64,000 nucleotides of DNA, from the NCBI RefSeq assembly GCF_001509475.1, contig NZ_LLZG01000025.1, forward strand, positions 62,001 through 126,000. The letters run 5' to 3'. Below are positions 54,680 through 63,374 of this stretch, in pieces (position 1 is the stretch's first letter; the number at the start of each line of letters is the position of its first letter). This DNA is from Streptomyces regalis (GTDB taxonomy: Bacteria; Actinomycetota; Actinomycetes; Streptomycetales; Streptomycetaceae). Under the pieces are notes generated by a model. The model worked only from the letters and a program-made list of their open reading frames with translations. It did no database searches and had not been told where the DNA came from. The translations under genes were made by a program, and so were the position numbers.

Positions 54680-56692
54680 TCAGTCGGCGGTCTGTGCGGG
54701 GTCCGCCGTCACCTTCCGCAGCAGCGGTCGGCTGCCGGAGATCGCGGCGAACATGGCGAGCGCGCCGACGACGACACAGACGACGAGTTCGATCGCCCCG
54801 GAAGTGTTGATCGTGGCGCCGGCCGCCTTGTTGAGCTGGTAGGAGCCGTAGGCCCCCATGGCGGTGGTGCCGCCGGCCAGGACGACCAGGGGAATGACGG
54901 TTTCCCGCACCCGCGCCCGGTCCAGCACCTTCAGCGGGGTTCCCGCCAGCCGCAGCAGGCCGTAGACGCGGCGTCGGTCGAGGACGTTCGCGGCGGCGGT
55001 CAGGCCGGCGGAGGTGGCGGCGACGAGGAAGCTCAGCGCCAGGGTGCCGATGGTCACGGCGTCCAGGCGGTCGAAGGTGGCCTTGTCCGAGCCGCCGGCG
55101 TAGTCCTGGCCGTAGGGGAACCGGCCTGCCCCGAGCGGGGTGAGGGCGGTGACGGCCGTGTCCAGCTGCTCCTGGCCGCCCTCGACGTGGGCGATGACGC
55201 CGGATCCGCCGCCGAGGAGGTTGTCGTAGGCGTCGGTGGGGCCGGTGGTGACGGTCGCGGTCACGCCCGCCCGGTGCAGCAGGGTGCGCGCCTCGGCGGC
55301 GGTGTGCCGGGCTTCAAAGGCGTGGCCCGTGGTCACCGCGACCTGGCCCCGGTACTGGGATGTGTCGGCGCCGAGGAGGCTGACGGCAAAGAACCCGGCG
55401 GCGAACCCGGCCAGCACCAGTCCGCTGACGGTGCGCCAGGCGCCGCGCGGGTCGTCGCTGAGCCGACGGCCGGCCAGCAGGGTCGCCGGACGCTTGGCGA
55501 ACCGGCTCACCAGGCGGCCGAGCCGGTCCACCACCCAGGGGCCGAACAGCCAGAAAGCGCCGTAGAACAGCAGGAGCAGGGCGACGGCCTGCTCCGCCTG
55601 CAGGCCCCCGCCGCTGAACATGAAGATGACGGCCAGGGCCGCCGCGAAGAAGGCGAGGCGGATCATGCGGGTGCGCCGGGGGTTGGCCTGCTGGGCGACG
55701 CCGAGGGGCGAGGTGGCGACCTGGCGCAGCATCGAGACCGCGCTGACGGTGATGAGGGCGGTGACTGCGGCCACCACCGTCGCCAGCCAGGGCGATCCGA
55801 CCCACAACGTGTCGACGTACCAGGTGCCCACACCGAACGGCACCTGAGCGAGCGCGGGCAGCGACGCCACGTACGTGAGCGCACCGGTCAGCGCCCCGGC
55901 CGCGCCGAGCGCCACCGCTTCCAGGGCGGTCATGGCGATGATCTGGCGCGGGGTCGCGCCGGCCAGCCGCAGGGCGGCGAGCCGCTGCTCGCGCCGGGCC
56001 GCGCCGAGGCGTCCGGCAGCTGCCGACAGCACGACGACGGGCATCGCGAGCAGGACGACACCCAGGACGGCGATTCCCTGGTCGCCGGCGGTGAACATAC
56101 TCGCCGTGTCGCCGCCGAACCCGGAGATCTCCGCGCGCTCCATCTGCGCCATGTCGAACCAGGAGGAGGTGTCCCCGGCGGCCTTCGAGACGGCCGGGTC
56201 GGTCGGCGTCCGGCCGACGACGGCGACGAGTTCGTCGGGGGAGGCGAGACCGGCGGTGCCGATCGTGCCGTAGGACTTCACCTTCGGGAAACGGCCGGCG
56301 AGTTGGTTCGCGGGCAGCTTGTGCAGCAGCTCGGCCAGGGCGGGGGACACGTACACCTCGCCCTGCTTCGGGAAGGAGCTCAGGCCGGGCGGCGCCGGGG
56401 TCTGCTTGCGGCCGGAGAGCTGGGCCAGGGAGACGACCGTGACGGGCTCGTGACGGACGTACGTCGTGGCGAGTGCCTGGACCGCGGTGGCCTGCTTGGC
56501 CGGTACGGCGTCCGGGGTGCGCCAGGTGGTGTGGTCGGCGCGGGTGCCGGCGCCGAGGGTGGCGGCGATGATCACCAGCATCACGAACGCGCCGACGGCC
56601 GCGGCCCCGGCCGCCAGGAGGTGGCTCTGCAGGCCGCGGCGGCCGGAGGATCTGGTCAGGTGCCAGGTCAGGGGCAGGACGGGGGAACGCAT
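54680..56692 (-). CDS. FtsX-like ABC transporter permease
   Basis: 670 residues. N-terminal helix (AVGAFVMLVIIAATLGAG), an external domain, then blocks of helices at about 220-360 and 380-470 (VALLLLFYGAFWLFGPWVVD), and a C-terminal block (FLVAATSAGLTAAANVL; LVVCVVVGALAMFAAIS). It carries GAARREQRLAALRLAGATPR and RRRVYGLLRLAGTPLKVLDR, the conserved FtsX coupling segments. The ATPase gene lies 24 bases upstream. Confidence 0.92.
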   Translation of the reverse strand: MRSPVLPLTWHLTRSSGRRGLQSHLLAAGAAAVGAFVMLVIIAATLGAGTRADHTTWRTPDAVPAKQATAVQALATTYVRHEPVTVVSLAQLSGRKQTPAPPGLSSFPKQGEVYVSPALAELLHKLPANQLAGRFPKVKSYGTIGTAGLASPDELVAVVGRTPTDPAVSKAAGDTSSWFDMAQMERAEISGFGGDTASMFTAGDQGIAVLGVVLLAMPVVVLSAAAGRLGAARREQRLAALRLAGATPRQIIAMTALEAVALGAAGALTGALTYVASLPALAQVPFGVGTWYVDTLWVGSPWLATVVAAVTALITVSAVSMLRQVATSPLGVAQQANPRRTRMIRLAFFAAALAVIFMFSGGGLQAEQAVALLLLFYGAFWLFGPWVVDRLGRLVSRFAKRPATLLAGRRLSDDPRGAWRTVSGLVLAGFAAGFFAVSLLGADTSQYRGQVAVTTGHAFEARHTAAEARTLLHRAGVTATVTTGPTDAYDNLLGGGSGVIAHVEGGQEQLDTAVTALTPLGAGRFPYGQDYAGGSDKATFDRLDAVTIGTLALSFLVAATSAGLTAAANVLDRRRVYGLLRLAGTPLKVLDRARVRETVIPLVVLAGGTTAMGAYGSYQLNKAAGATINTSGAIELVVCVVVGALAMFAAISGSRPLLRKVTADPAQTAD

Positions 56693-56716
56693 GGAGGGCT
56701 CCGGGGGGAAGGCGGG

Positions 56717-57400
56717 TCAGGCGACCGTGAACTGGCTGTAGTTGCTGATCCGGCCGTCCCGGACCTGGAGGACGCGGTCGCAGTGGGCGGCGACGTCGGC
56801 GTCATGAGTGACCATCACCAGGGCGGCGCCCGTGTCCCGGGTCGCGGAGGTCAGGAGCTGGATCACTTCGGTGCTGGTGCGCTGGTCGAGGGCGCCGGTC
56901 GGCTCGTCGGCGAAGACCACGTCCGGCTCGACGGCCAGGGCGCGGGCGATGGCGACGCGCTGCGCCTGTCCGCCGGAGAGCTGACCGGGGCGGCGCTGCT
57001 CAAGGCCGTCCAGGCCCAGCGGCGCGAACCAGCGGCGGGCGCGGACGACGGCCTGCCTCCGCGCCATGCCCTCCAGCATCAGCGGCAGGGCGACGTTCTC
57101 CTCGGCGGGCAGCTCCGGCAGCAGCTGGCCGAACTGGAAGACGAACCCGAACCGCTTGCGGCGCAGCGCGCTCAGCCGGTTCTCGCCCAGGTTGTCGAGG
57201 CGCTCGCCGCGCAGCAGCACTTGGCCTCCGTCGGGCCGGATGATCCCGGCGAGGGTGTGCAGCAGGGTCGACTTGCCGGACCCTGACGGGCCCATGATCG
57301 CCAGCGAGTCACGCCCGCGGACCTCGACGTCCACACCGGCCAGGGCGGTGGTGGAGCCGTACTTCTTGACGAGGCCGTACCCGGCCAGAACGGTGCTCAT
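56717..57400 (-). CDS. ABC transporter ATP-binding protein
   Basis: 227 residues. Walker A GPSGSGKST, Q-loop FVFQFGQLLPELPAEE, signature LSGGQAQRVAIARAL, Walker B DVVFADEPTGALD, H-loop MVTHD. It belongs to the LolD/MacB class that pairs with FtsX-type permeases, here the next gene. With the response regulator further downstream and the divergent kinase it forms a sensing-and-export module. Confidence 0.95.
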   Translation of the reverse strand: MSTVLAGYGLVKKYGSTTALAGVDVEVRGRDSLAIMGPSGSGKSTLLHTLAGIIRPDGGQVLLRGERLDNLGENRLSALRRKRFGFVFQFGQLLPELPAEENVALPLMLEGMARRQAVVRARRWFAPLGLDGLEQRRPGQLSGGQAQRVAIARALAVEPDVVFADEPTGALDQRTSTEVIQLLTSATRDTGAALVMVTHDADVAAHCDRVLQVRDGRISNYSQFTVA

Positions 57401-57418
57401 GGTGTGTCGTGGCCCTTC

Positions 57419-57790
57419 TCAGCGCTCGAACTTCCAGGTGACGCTCTTCGCGTCGGCCTTGGTCACACGGACGGGGATACGGACGACCTCGCCGTCGCTC
57501 TTCTTGCCGGTGCAGGTGATGGTGGCGCCGGCCACGGCCTTGAGGCCGGTCGGGCAGGTGACGCCGGTGAGCCTGTCGCCGACCCAGGGCAGCGGATGGA
57601 ACAGGCTCTTGGTGCGGTCCGCGACGATGTTCGCGGCGAGCGCCCGGTGGCCGCCCACCGATGCCGTGCTGAACTCGTCCAGACGGCTGGTCGACTCGGT
57701 GCCGGAGAGCAGATACGTACCGAGGCCGCCCAGCGCGACGACGGCGGTGGCGCCGCCGACGACGCCGACGAGGAACCTGCTGCGCTGCAT
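57419..57790 (-). CDS. DUF4333-type membrane-anchored protein
   Basis: 123 residues: one N-terminal membrane helix (FLVGVVGGATAVVALGGLG), then a small external DUF4333 domain with a Cys pair (VTCPTGLKAVAGATITCTGK) likely forming a disulfide, ending KSVTWKFER. ATG 57790 is chosen; the open frame extends further upstream. It precedes the ABC genes by 18 bases, so it may belong to the same operon. Confidence 0.8.
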   Translation of the reverse strand: MQRSRFLVGVVGGATAVVALGGLGTYLLSGTESTSRLDEFSTASVGGHRALAANIVADRTKSLFHPLPWVGDRLTGVTCPTGLKAVAGATITCTGKKSDGEVVRIPVRVTKADAKSVTWKFER

Positions 57791-57940
57791 CGCGTACTCC
57801 TGATGTCTGTGGTGAGGTTGCGGCTCCACCCTCGCCCCCGCGCCCGGGCGCGCGCCTCGGCCATAAGGTCGGCGTCAGCGGTGGGCCCCTCGGCCGATCG
57901 GCCGATCCCGCCGCGTACGGCCTCGCCTACCGTGATCGGC

Positions 57941-59137
57941 ATGAAGTCCGTTTCCCCCCGCGGCTGCGCCCGGGGCTTCGCCGTCGGCATCCTGCTCGCC
58001 GCCTGTGTCGTCGACGTCCTCTACGCGGGTTCCGACGGGACGAGCGTCCTGCCGACGGCGAGCCCCGTCTGGTCGGCCCTGGCGGTGCTGCTCGTGGGCC
58101 TGGCCGCCGTGCTGTGGCCGGCCGAGCGGCGGCCCGAATGGCTCACACCGCAGGTGCGCACGGCCGTGCCCGCCCTCGCCTCGATCCTCTACTCGGCGGG
58201 CTCGCTGCTGACCTTCAAGGCGAACACCTTCGGTCCCGGCGAGGTCCTGATCCTGCTGTGCCTGCTGTTCGTCGCGGTACGGCACTGCCCGCCGCGCTGG
58301 GCCTGGGGGTGCGGCGCCCTCGACGTGGGCGCGCTGCTGCTGTTGCCGGTTCGGTATCTCGGGCCGTTGGACGCCGGCGTGCTGGGCTTCATGCTGGCCG
58401 GCCTGGGCCTGGTCGGTCTCTTCGCCGGGCTCGCCGTGTACCTGCGCACCATGGACTACCGGCGCACGCTCGCCGTCGGCGAGACCCGGCGCGCCGAGCG
58501 CGTGGCCATCGCAGCCGACCTGCACGACTTCGTCGCCCACCATGTGACCGGGATCCTCGTGCAGACGCAGGTGGCCCGCATGATGGCGCAGACCCAGCCA
58601 CAGGAGCTCGACCCGGTCCTGGCCGGCATCGAACGCGCCGCCACCGAAGCCCTCGCCTCGATGCGCCGCACGGTGGGTGTGCTGCGTGACACCGGGGAGG
58701 AGGCCGACCGCCGCCCGGCCGGCGACCTGGCAGGCATCGCCGATCTGACGGCGGGCTTCGCGAGCCCGGTCCAGCAGGTCAGCCTGCGCCGCGACCCCGC
58801 GGTGTCCGACGACCTCCCCCACGAGGTGCAGGCCGCGGCCTTCCGGGTCGTGCAGGAGGCGCTGACCAACATCCGCCGCCACGCGGCCGACGCCGCCCAC
58901 ATCGAGGTCCGGCTGCGGGACGACGCGGGCCGCCTGGAGGTGTCGGTCGCGGACGACGGGCGGGGCGGCACCCAACTCCCGGCGGCCGCGCACGGCGGCG
59001 GCTTCGGCCTCGTCGGCCTGAAGGAGCGGGTGACCGCACTGGGCGGCGAACTGCACGCCGGGCCGCGGGGCGGCGTGGGCTGGGAGGTGCGGGCGGTGTT
59101 TCCGGTGGGGGGTGCTCCGCGGGCAGGGCCGCGATAG
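57941..59137 (+). CDS. Sensor histidine kinase (HisKA_3 type)
   Basis: 398 residues. Five N-terminal helices (ILLAACVVDVLYAG; ALAVLLVGLAAVLWP; ILLCLLFVAVRHCP; GFMLAGLGLVGLFAGLAVYL) lead to the phospho-His in ADLHDFVAHHVTGILVQT. N-box is QEALTNIRRHAAD and G-box GGGFGLVGLKERV. ATG 57941 is the start. It is divergent from the DUF4333-ABC genes; its likely partner is the regulator at 53889. Confidence 0.92.
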   Translation: MKSVSPRGCARGFAVGILLAACVVDVLYAGSDGTSVLPTASPVWSALAVLLVGLAAVLWPAERRPEWLTPQVRTAVPALASILYSAGSLLTFKANTFGPGEVLILLCLLFVAVRHCPPRWAWGCGALDVGALLLLPVRYLGPLDAGVLGFMLAGLGLVGLFAGLAVYLRTMDYRRTLAVGETRRAERVAIAADLHDFVAHHVTGILVQTQVARMMAQTQPQELDPVLAGIERAATEALASMRRTVGVLRDTGEEADRRPAGDLAGIADLTAGFASPVQQVSLRRDPAVSDDLPHEVQAAAFRVVQEALTNIRRHAADAAHIEVRLRDDAGRLEVSVADDGRGGTQLPAAAHGGGFGLVGLKERVTALGGELHAGPRGGVGWEVRAVFPVGGAPRAGPR

Positions 59138-59355
59138 TGGGGTGCCGAGTTTTGCCGTCCCTCGTCTGCGGGTTCGTTTGTGGCTGGTCGCGCCCACGTG
59201 GCGGAGCCGCATATTGATGCAGTCCCGCGCCCCTTCAGGGCGTTGCCCGACCGCCGTCGACCAGGAGCCCCTGGCGGCGCCACAACCCTCGGTTGTTCAA
59301 TGGTGCTGCACATTTCCAGGTCGAGTGGCCCGCGAGAGCCAGGGAGGATCCGCCC

Positions 59356-59994
59356 GTGTCGCCCCTCACCGTGCCGCCTGTCGGCGCGCGCATCCGGCAG
59401 ACACGCCTGGCGCGCGGGATGAGTCTGCGTGCGCTGGCCAGGGAGGTCGGGGTCTCGGCCAGCCTGATCTCGCAGATCGAGACCGGCAAGAGCCAGCCGT
59501 CCGTGAGCACGCTGTACGCAATCACGACCGCCCTCGGCATCTCCGTCGAGTCGCTCTTCGACGCCGGGGAGGCCGCCGCCCTGCCCCCGGTGACGGCGGC
59601 ACCCGGCACAGTCCTCCACGCCCTCGCCGCCTTCGCCGCCGACCCCGGCCGCCGCATCGGCCCGCTGGTCACGCCGGGCGAGCGGGAGGTGCTGGAGCTG
59701 GACTCGGGTGTCGTGTGGGAGCGTCTCGGCCATGTCCCCGGCACCGATGTCGACTTCCTGCAGGTGACCTACCGGCCCGGCGGCGCCTCCTCCAGCTCCG
59801 GCGGCCTCATGCGTCACACGGGCACCGAGTACGGCTGTCTGACCTCGGGCGAGCTGATCCTCACCCTCGGTTTCGACGAGTACACGATGCGTCCCGGCGA
59901 CGCGGTCTGCTTCGAGTCGACGACCCCGCACCGCTACCGCAATGATGGTGACGTACCGGCCGTGGGCGTCTGGTTCGTGTTCAGTGACACTTGA
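59356..59994 (+). CDS. XRE-family regulator with cupin domain
   Basis: 212 residues. The N-terminal Cro/C1 helix-turn-helix (PPVGARIRQTRLARGMSLRA; GVSASLISQIETGKSQPSVS) is followed by a linker and a cupin_2 domain (TYRPGGASSSSGGLMRHTGT; PGDAVCFESTTPHRYRN). GTG 59356 has AGGGAGGA 7 bases upstream. It precedes the M24-E1-E1-amidohydrolase operon by 45 bases in the same direction and probably regulates it in response to a metabolite bound by the cupin. Confidence 0.9.
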   Translation: MSPLTVPPVGARIRQTRLARGMSLRALAREVGVSASLISQIETGKSQPSVSTLYAITTALGISVESLFDAGEAAALPPVTAAPGTVLHALAAFAADPGRRIGPLVTPGEREVLELDSGVVWERLGHVPGTDVDFLQVTYRPGGASSSSGGLMRHTGTEYGCLTSGELILTLGFDEYTMRPGDAVCFESTTPHRYRNDGDVPAVGVWFVFSDT

Positions 59995-60039
59995 CACTCG
60001 CCGCAGGCGGTCGTTCACTCCGAAGCGGGGGTGTTCGCC

Positions 60040-61407
60040 ATGGCGATCCGCACATTCGGACCCAACGCCGTCGACTGGGAAGAGCGCGTCGACTTGGACC
60101 GGCTGCGCAAGCAGCGGCTGGCCCGTCTCCACGAGACCCTGAACCGCTCCGAGCTGGGCGCCGTGCTCAGCTTCGACTTCGCCAACATCCGCTACATGAC
60201 GGCCACGCACATCGGCACCTGGGCGATGGACAAGCTGATCCGCTTCGCCCTGCTGGTGCGCGGCGGCGAACCGATCGTCTGGGACTTCGGCTCCGCCGCC
60301 CGGCACCACCAGCTCTACAACCCGTGGCTCGACTACAGCGACGGCAAGGAAGACGGCCCGCCCACCGGCGCTCGCGCCGGCATCTCCACACTCCGCGGCG
60401 CCTTCCACCCGGACGCGGGCATAGCCCAGGACGTCGCCGCGAAGATCGCCACCGAGCTGCGCGAACACGGGCTGGCCGGCGAGCCGCTCGGCATCGACGT
60501 CGCCGAGATGCCGGTCCTCACCGCCCTGCGCGCCGAGGGCATCGACGTCGTCGACGGCCAGCAGGTCTTCCTGGAGGCCCGCCGCATCAAGACCGGCGAC
60601 GAGATCGCCCTGCTCACCCAGGCTTGCTCGATGGTCGACGCGGCGTACGAGGAGCTGTACGGCTACCTGCGCCCCGGCGTGCGCGAGAACCAGTGCGTCG
60701 GAGTCGTCAGCAAGGTGCTGTACGACCTCGGCAGCGAGTACGTCGAGGGTGTCAACGCGATCTCCGGCGAGCGCTGTTCACCCCACCCGCACGTCTACAG
60801 CGACCGCCTGATCCGCCCCGGCGACCCCGCCTTCTTCGACATCCTGCACAGCCACCTCGGCTACCGCACCTGCTACTACCGCACCTTCGCCGTCGGCAGC
60901 GCCTCCAGCGCCCAGCGCGACGCCTACGTCCGCTGCCGCGCGTACATGGACCAGGCCATCGCCCTCGTCCGACCTGGCGCCACCACCGCCGACATCGTCC
61001 AAGTCTGGCCGCGCGCCGAGGAGTTCGGCTTCGCCGACGAGACCGCCGCCTTCGCCCTCCAGTACGGCCACGGCGTCGGCCTGTCGATCTGGGAGAAGCC
61101 GATCTTCAGCCGACTGGTCTCCCTCGACCACCCCGAAGTCCTCGAAGAGGGCATGGTGTTCGCCCTGGAGACCTACTGGCCCGCCGCCGACGGCTGGTCC
61201 GCCGCCCGCATCGAGGAGGAACTCGTCGTCACCGCCGACGGCTGCGAGGTCATCACCAAGTTCCCGGCGGAGGAACTGCTGGTGGCGGGCCGCAAGTACT
61301 GGACGGTGGGCGGCGAGCTCAACACCCGCCGCGAGTCGCAGTCCCACCTGAACACGGGCAGCGCACAAGCCCCTCTCGACACCTCCCGCGGCAACGGGGC
61401 ACGCTGA
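60040..61407 (+). CDS. M24-fold (creatinase/prolidase-type) enzyme
   Basis: 455 residues. The pita-bread domain of M24B (about 200-430) follows an N-terminal creatinase-like domain. Metal ligands are partly kept: Asp in PAFFDILHSH, His in QYGHGVGLSIWEKP, Glu in GMVFALETYWP and Glu in IEEELVVTADG. The second Asp position reads GYRTCYYRTF instead of GYxxD, so one ligand is absent. That fits a non-peptidase M24 enzyme (creatinase- or DddP-like) rather than a prolidase. ATG 60040 (alternative GTG 60031). It ends TGATG with the next start. Confidence 0.85.
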   Translation: MAIRTFGPNAVDWEERVDLDRLRKQRLARLHETLNRSELGAVLSFDFANIRYMTATHIGTWAMDKLIRFALLVRGGEPIVWDFGSAARHHQLYNPWLDYSDGKEDGPPTGARAGISTLRGAFHPDAGIAQDVAAKIATELREHGLAGEPLGIDVAEMPVLTALRAEGIDVVDGQQVFLEARRIKTGDEIALLTQACSMVDAAYEELYGYLRPGVRENQCVGVVSKVLYDLGSEYVEGVNAISGERCSPHPHVYSDRLIRPGDPAFFDILHSHLGYRTCYYRTFAVGSASSAQRDAYVRCRAYMDQAIALVRPGATTADIVQVWPRAEEFGFADETAAFALQYGHGVGLSIWEKPIFSRLVSLDHPEVLEEGMVFALETYWPAADGWSAARIEEELVVTADGCEVITKFPAEELLVAGRKYWTVGGELNTRRESQSHLNTGSAQAPLDTSRGNGAR

Positions 61408-62384
61408 TGGACCCGGCCGGACTCCTCGCCGCCTACGAGCAGATGGCCGTCATCCGCCGTACGGAGAAGGCCGCCCACGACCTGTTCCTGCAGGGCCTCG
61501 TCAAGGGCACCACCTACCTCGCCGCCGGACACGAGGCCATCGCCGTCGGCGCGAGCGCCGCCCTGCGCCCCGACGACTACGTCTTCGCCACCTACCGCGG
61601 CCACCACCACGCCATGGCACGCGGCGCCACTCCTGAGGAGTGCCTCGCCGAACTCATGAGCCGGGCAACGGGGTTGTGCAAGGCCAAGGGCGGCTCCATG
61701 CATCTGACCAAGGCGTCCACCGGCATGCTCGGCTCCTACGCCATCGTCGGCGCACACCTCCCGATGGCGGCCGGCGCTGCCTGGTCGGCCCGGCTGCGCG
61801 GCACCGACCAGATCGCGGTCGCCTTCTTCGGTGACGGCGCCACCAACATCGGCGCCTTCCACGAGGCCCTCAACCTGGCCGCCGTATGGAAGCTGCCCGT
61901 GCTGTTCGTCTGCGAGAACAACCTGTACATGGAGTACACGCCGATCGCCGACGTCACGGCGGTACCCCGGCCCGCCGCCGATCGGGCGCCCGCGTACGGC
62001 ATCCCCGGTGAGCTGGTGGACGGCAACGACGTCGTCGCCGTCCAGGAGGCGGTGGCCCGGCTCGCGAGGCGGGCCCGGGCAGGAGACGGGCCCGCGCTGC
62101 TGGAGGCGGAGACCTACCGCCACTTCGGGCACAGCCGCGCCGACCCGGCCACCTACCGTCCGGCCGAGGAGGTCGAACGGTGGCTGAAGCGCGACCCGTT
62201 GGACCTGGCGCGCGGGCGGCTCGTCGAGATGGGCGTGGCGGAGGCCGTGGTCAACGAGGCGGACGACCGGGCAACCACCGCCGTACAGAAGGCCGTTGAG
62301 GCAGCGAAGGCCGCCCCGCCGCCCGATCCGCGCGAGGCACTGACCGACGTATGGGCCGACGGAGGTGCGGCGTGGCGGACGTGA
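61407..62384 (+). CDS. 2-oxoacid/acetoin dehydrogenase E1 alpha subunit
   Basis: 325 residues. ThDP motif GDGATNIGAFHEALNLAAVW with CENNLYMEYTP; RGHHHAMARG and CKAKGGSMHLTKAS are typical of acetoin/branched-chain E1-alpha. ATG 61407 overlaps the stop of the M24 gene (TGATG), and the end overlaps E1-beta by 13 bases. No E2 or E3 subunit gene is seen in the window; they may lie beyond 64000 or elsewhere. Confidence 0.93.
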   Translation: MDPAGLLAAYEQMAVIRRTEKAAHDLFLQGLVKGTTYLAAGHEAIAVGASAALRPDDYVFATYRGHHHAMARGATPEECLAELMSRATGLCKAKGGSMHLTKASTGMLGSYAIVGAHLPMAAGAAWSARLRGTDQIAVAFFGDGATNIGAFHEALNLAAVWKLPVLFVCENNLYMEYTPIADVTAVPRPAADRAPAYGIPGELVDGNDVVAVQEAVARLARRARAGDGPALLEAETYRHFGHSRADPATYRPAEEVERWLKRDPLDLARGRLVEMGVAEAVVNEADDRATTAVQKAVEAAKAAPPPDPREALTDVWADGGAAWRT

Positions 62385-63352
62385 TCACCTACCGGGAGGC
62401 GGTCGCCGAGGGCATCGCGCGGGAGATGCGGCGCGATCCGGCCGTCGTGTGCCTGGGTGAGGACATCGGAGAGGCGGGCGGGGTGTTCAAGACGACGGTC
62501 GGGCTGCTGAAGGAGTTCGGGCCCGAGCGGGTGTGGGACACGCCCATATCGGAGCAGGCCATAGTGGGGGCCGCCATGGGTGCCGCGATGACCGGGATGC
62601 GGCCGGTCGCCGAGATCATGTTCTCCGACTTCCTGGCCTGTTGCTGGGACTACCTCGCCAACGAGATCCCGAAGGTGCGGTACATGACGGGGGGTCAGGT
62701 CACCGTGCCGCTCGTCGTGCGCACCGCCAACGGCGGCGGGCTCGGCTTCGGGGCCCAGCACTCCCAGGCCACCGAGAACTGGGCGTTCACGATCCCCGGC
62801 CTGAAGATCGCGGCACCGGCGACGCCCGCCGACGTGGTCGGCATGATGGCGGCGGCGATCCGCAGTGACGACCCGGTCGTCTTCTTCGAGCACAAGGGGC
62901 TGCTCGCCACCAAGGGCGCGCCTCCGCCGCCGGACCACGTCGTCGAGCTGGGTCGCGCCACCGTCGTCCGCGAGGGCGCCGACGTCACGCTCGTCGCCCT
63001 CGCCTCGATGGTGCCGGTCGCGCTGAAAGCCGCCGAGCTCCTGTCCGGCGACGGCATCGAGGCCGAGGTCGTCGACCTGCGCTTCCTCGTGCCGCTGGAC
63101 GTGAGCACTGTGCTCGCCTCGCTCGGCAGGACCTCGCGGCTCGTCACCGTGGAGGAGAACCCGTACCAGGGCGGCTGGGGCGGCACGCTCGTCTCGGTCG
63201 TCGCCGACGAGGGGTTCGGCCTGCTGGACGCGCCGGTCAGGCGGGTGGCGGGGGAGTGCGTGCCCCTTCCGTTCGCCGACGCACTCGAAGAGGAGGTCAT
63301 CCCCACCGTCGAGAAGGTCGTGGCGGCCGTCCGGGACCTCGCCGCGTACTGA
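62372..63352 (+). CDS. 2-oxoacid/acetoin dehydrogenase E1 beta subunit
   Basis: 326 residues. Typical E1-beta: ITYREAVAEGIAREM, CLGEDIGEAGG, TPISEQAIVGAAMGAAMTG, FGAQHSQATENWAFTIPGLK and VDLRFLVPLDVSTVLASLGR. GTG 62372 has GGAGGT 5 bases upstream and overlaps E1-alpha. With E1-alpha it forms the ThDP-dependent E1 heterotetramer that decarboxylates a 2-oxo acid or cleaves acetoin. Confidence 0.94.
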   Translation: MADVITYREAVAEGIAREMRRDPAVVCLGEDIGEAGGVFKTTVGLLKEFGPERVWDTPISEQAIVGAAMGAAMTGMRPVAEIMFSDFLACCWDYLANEIPKVRYMTGGQVTVPLVVRTANGGGLGFGAQHSQATENWAFTIPGLKIAAPATPADVVGMMAAAIRSDDPVVFFEHKGLLATKGAPPPPDHVVELGRATVVREGADVTLVALASMVPVALKAAELLSGDGIEAEVVDLRFLVPLDVSTVLASLGRTSRLVTVEENPYQGGWGGTLVSVVADEGFGLLDAPVRRVAGECVPLPFADALEEEVIPTVEKVVAAVRDLAAY

Positions 63353-63374
63353 ACACCCCATGGGAGGAAGAACG

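Noticed and set aside
60040..61407. Functional Xaa-Pro aminopeptidase
   Set aside because: One Asp of the dinuclear metal site is replaced (GYRTCYYRTF), so peptidase function is not supported.
61407..63352. A complete pyruvate or branched-chain dehydrogenase complex
   Set aside because: Only E1 alpha and beta are present. Without E2 and E3 in the window, a complete complex cannot be claimed.
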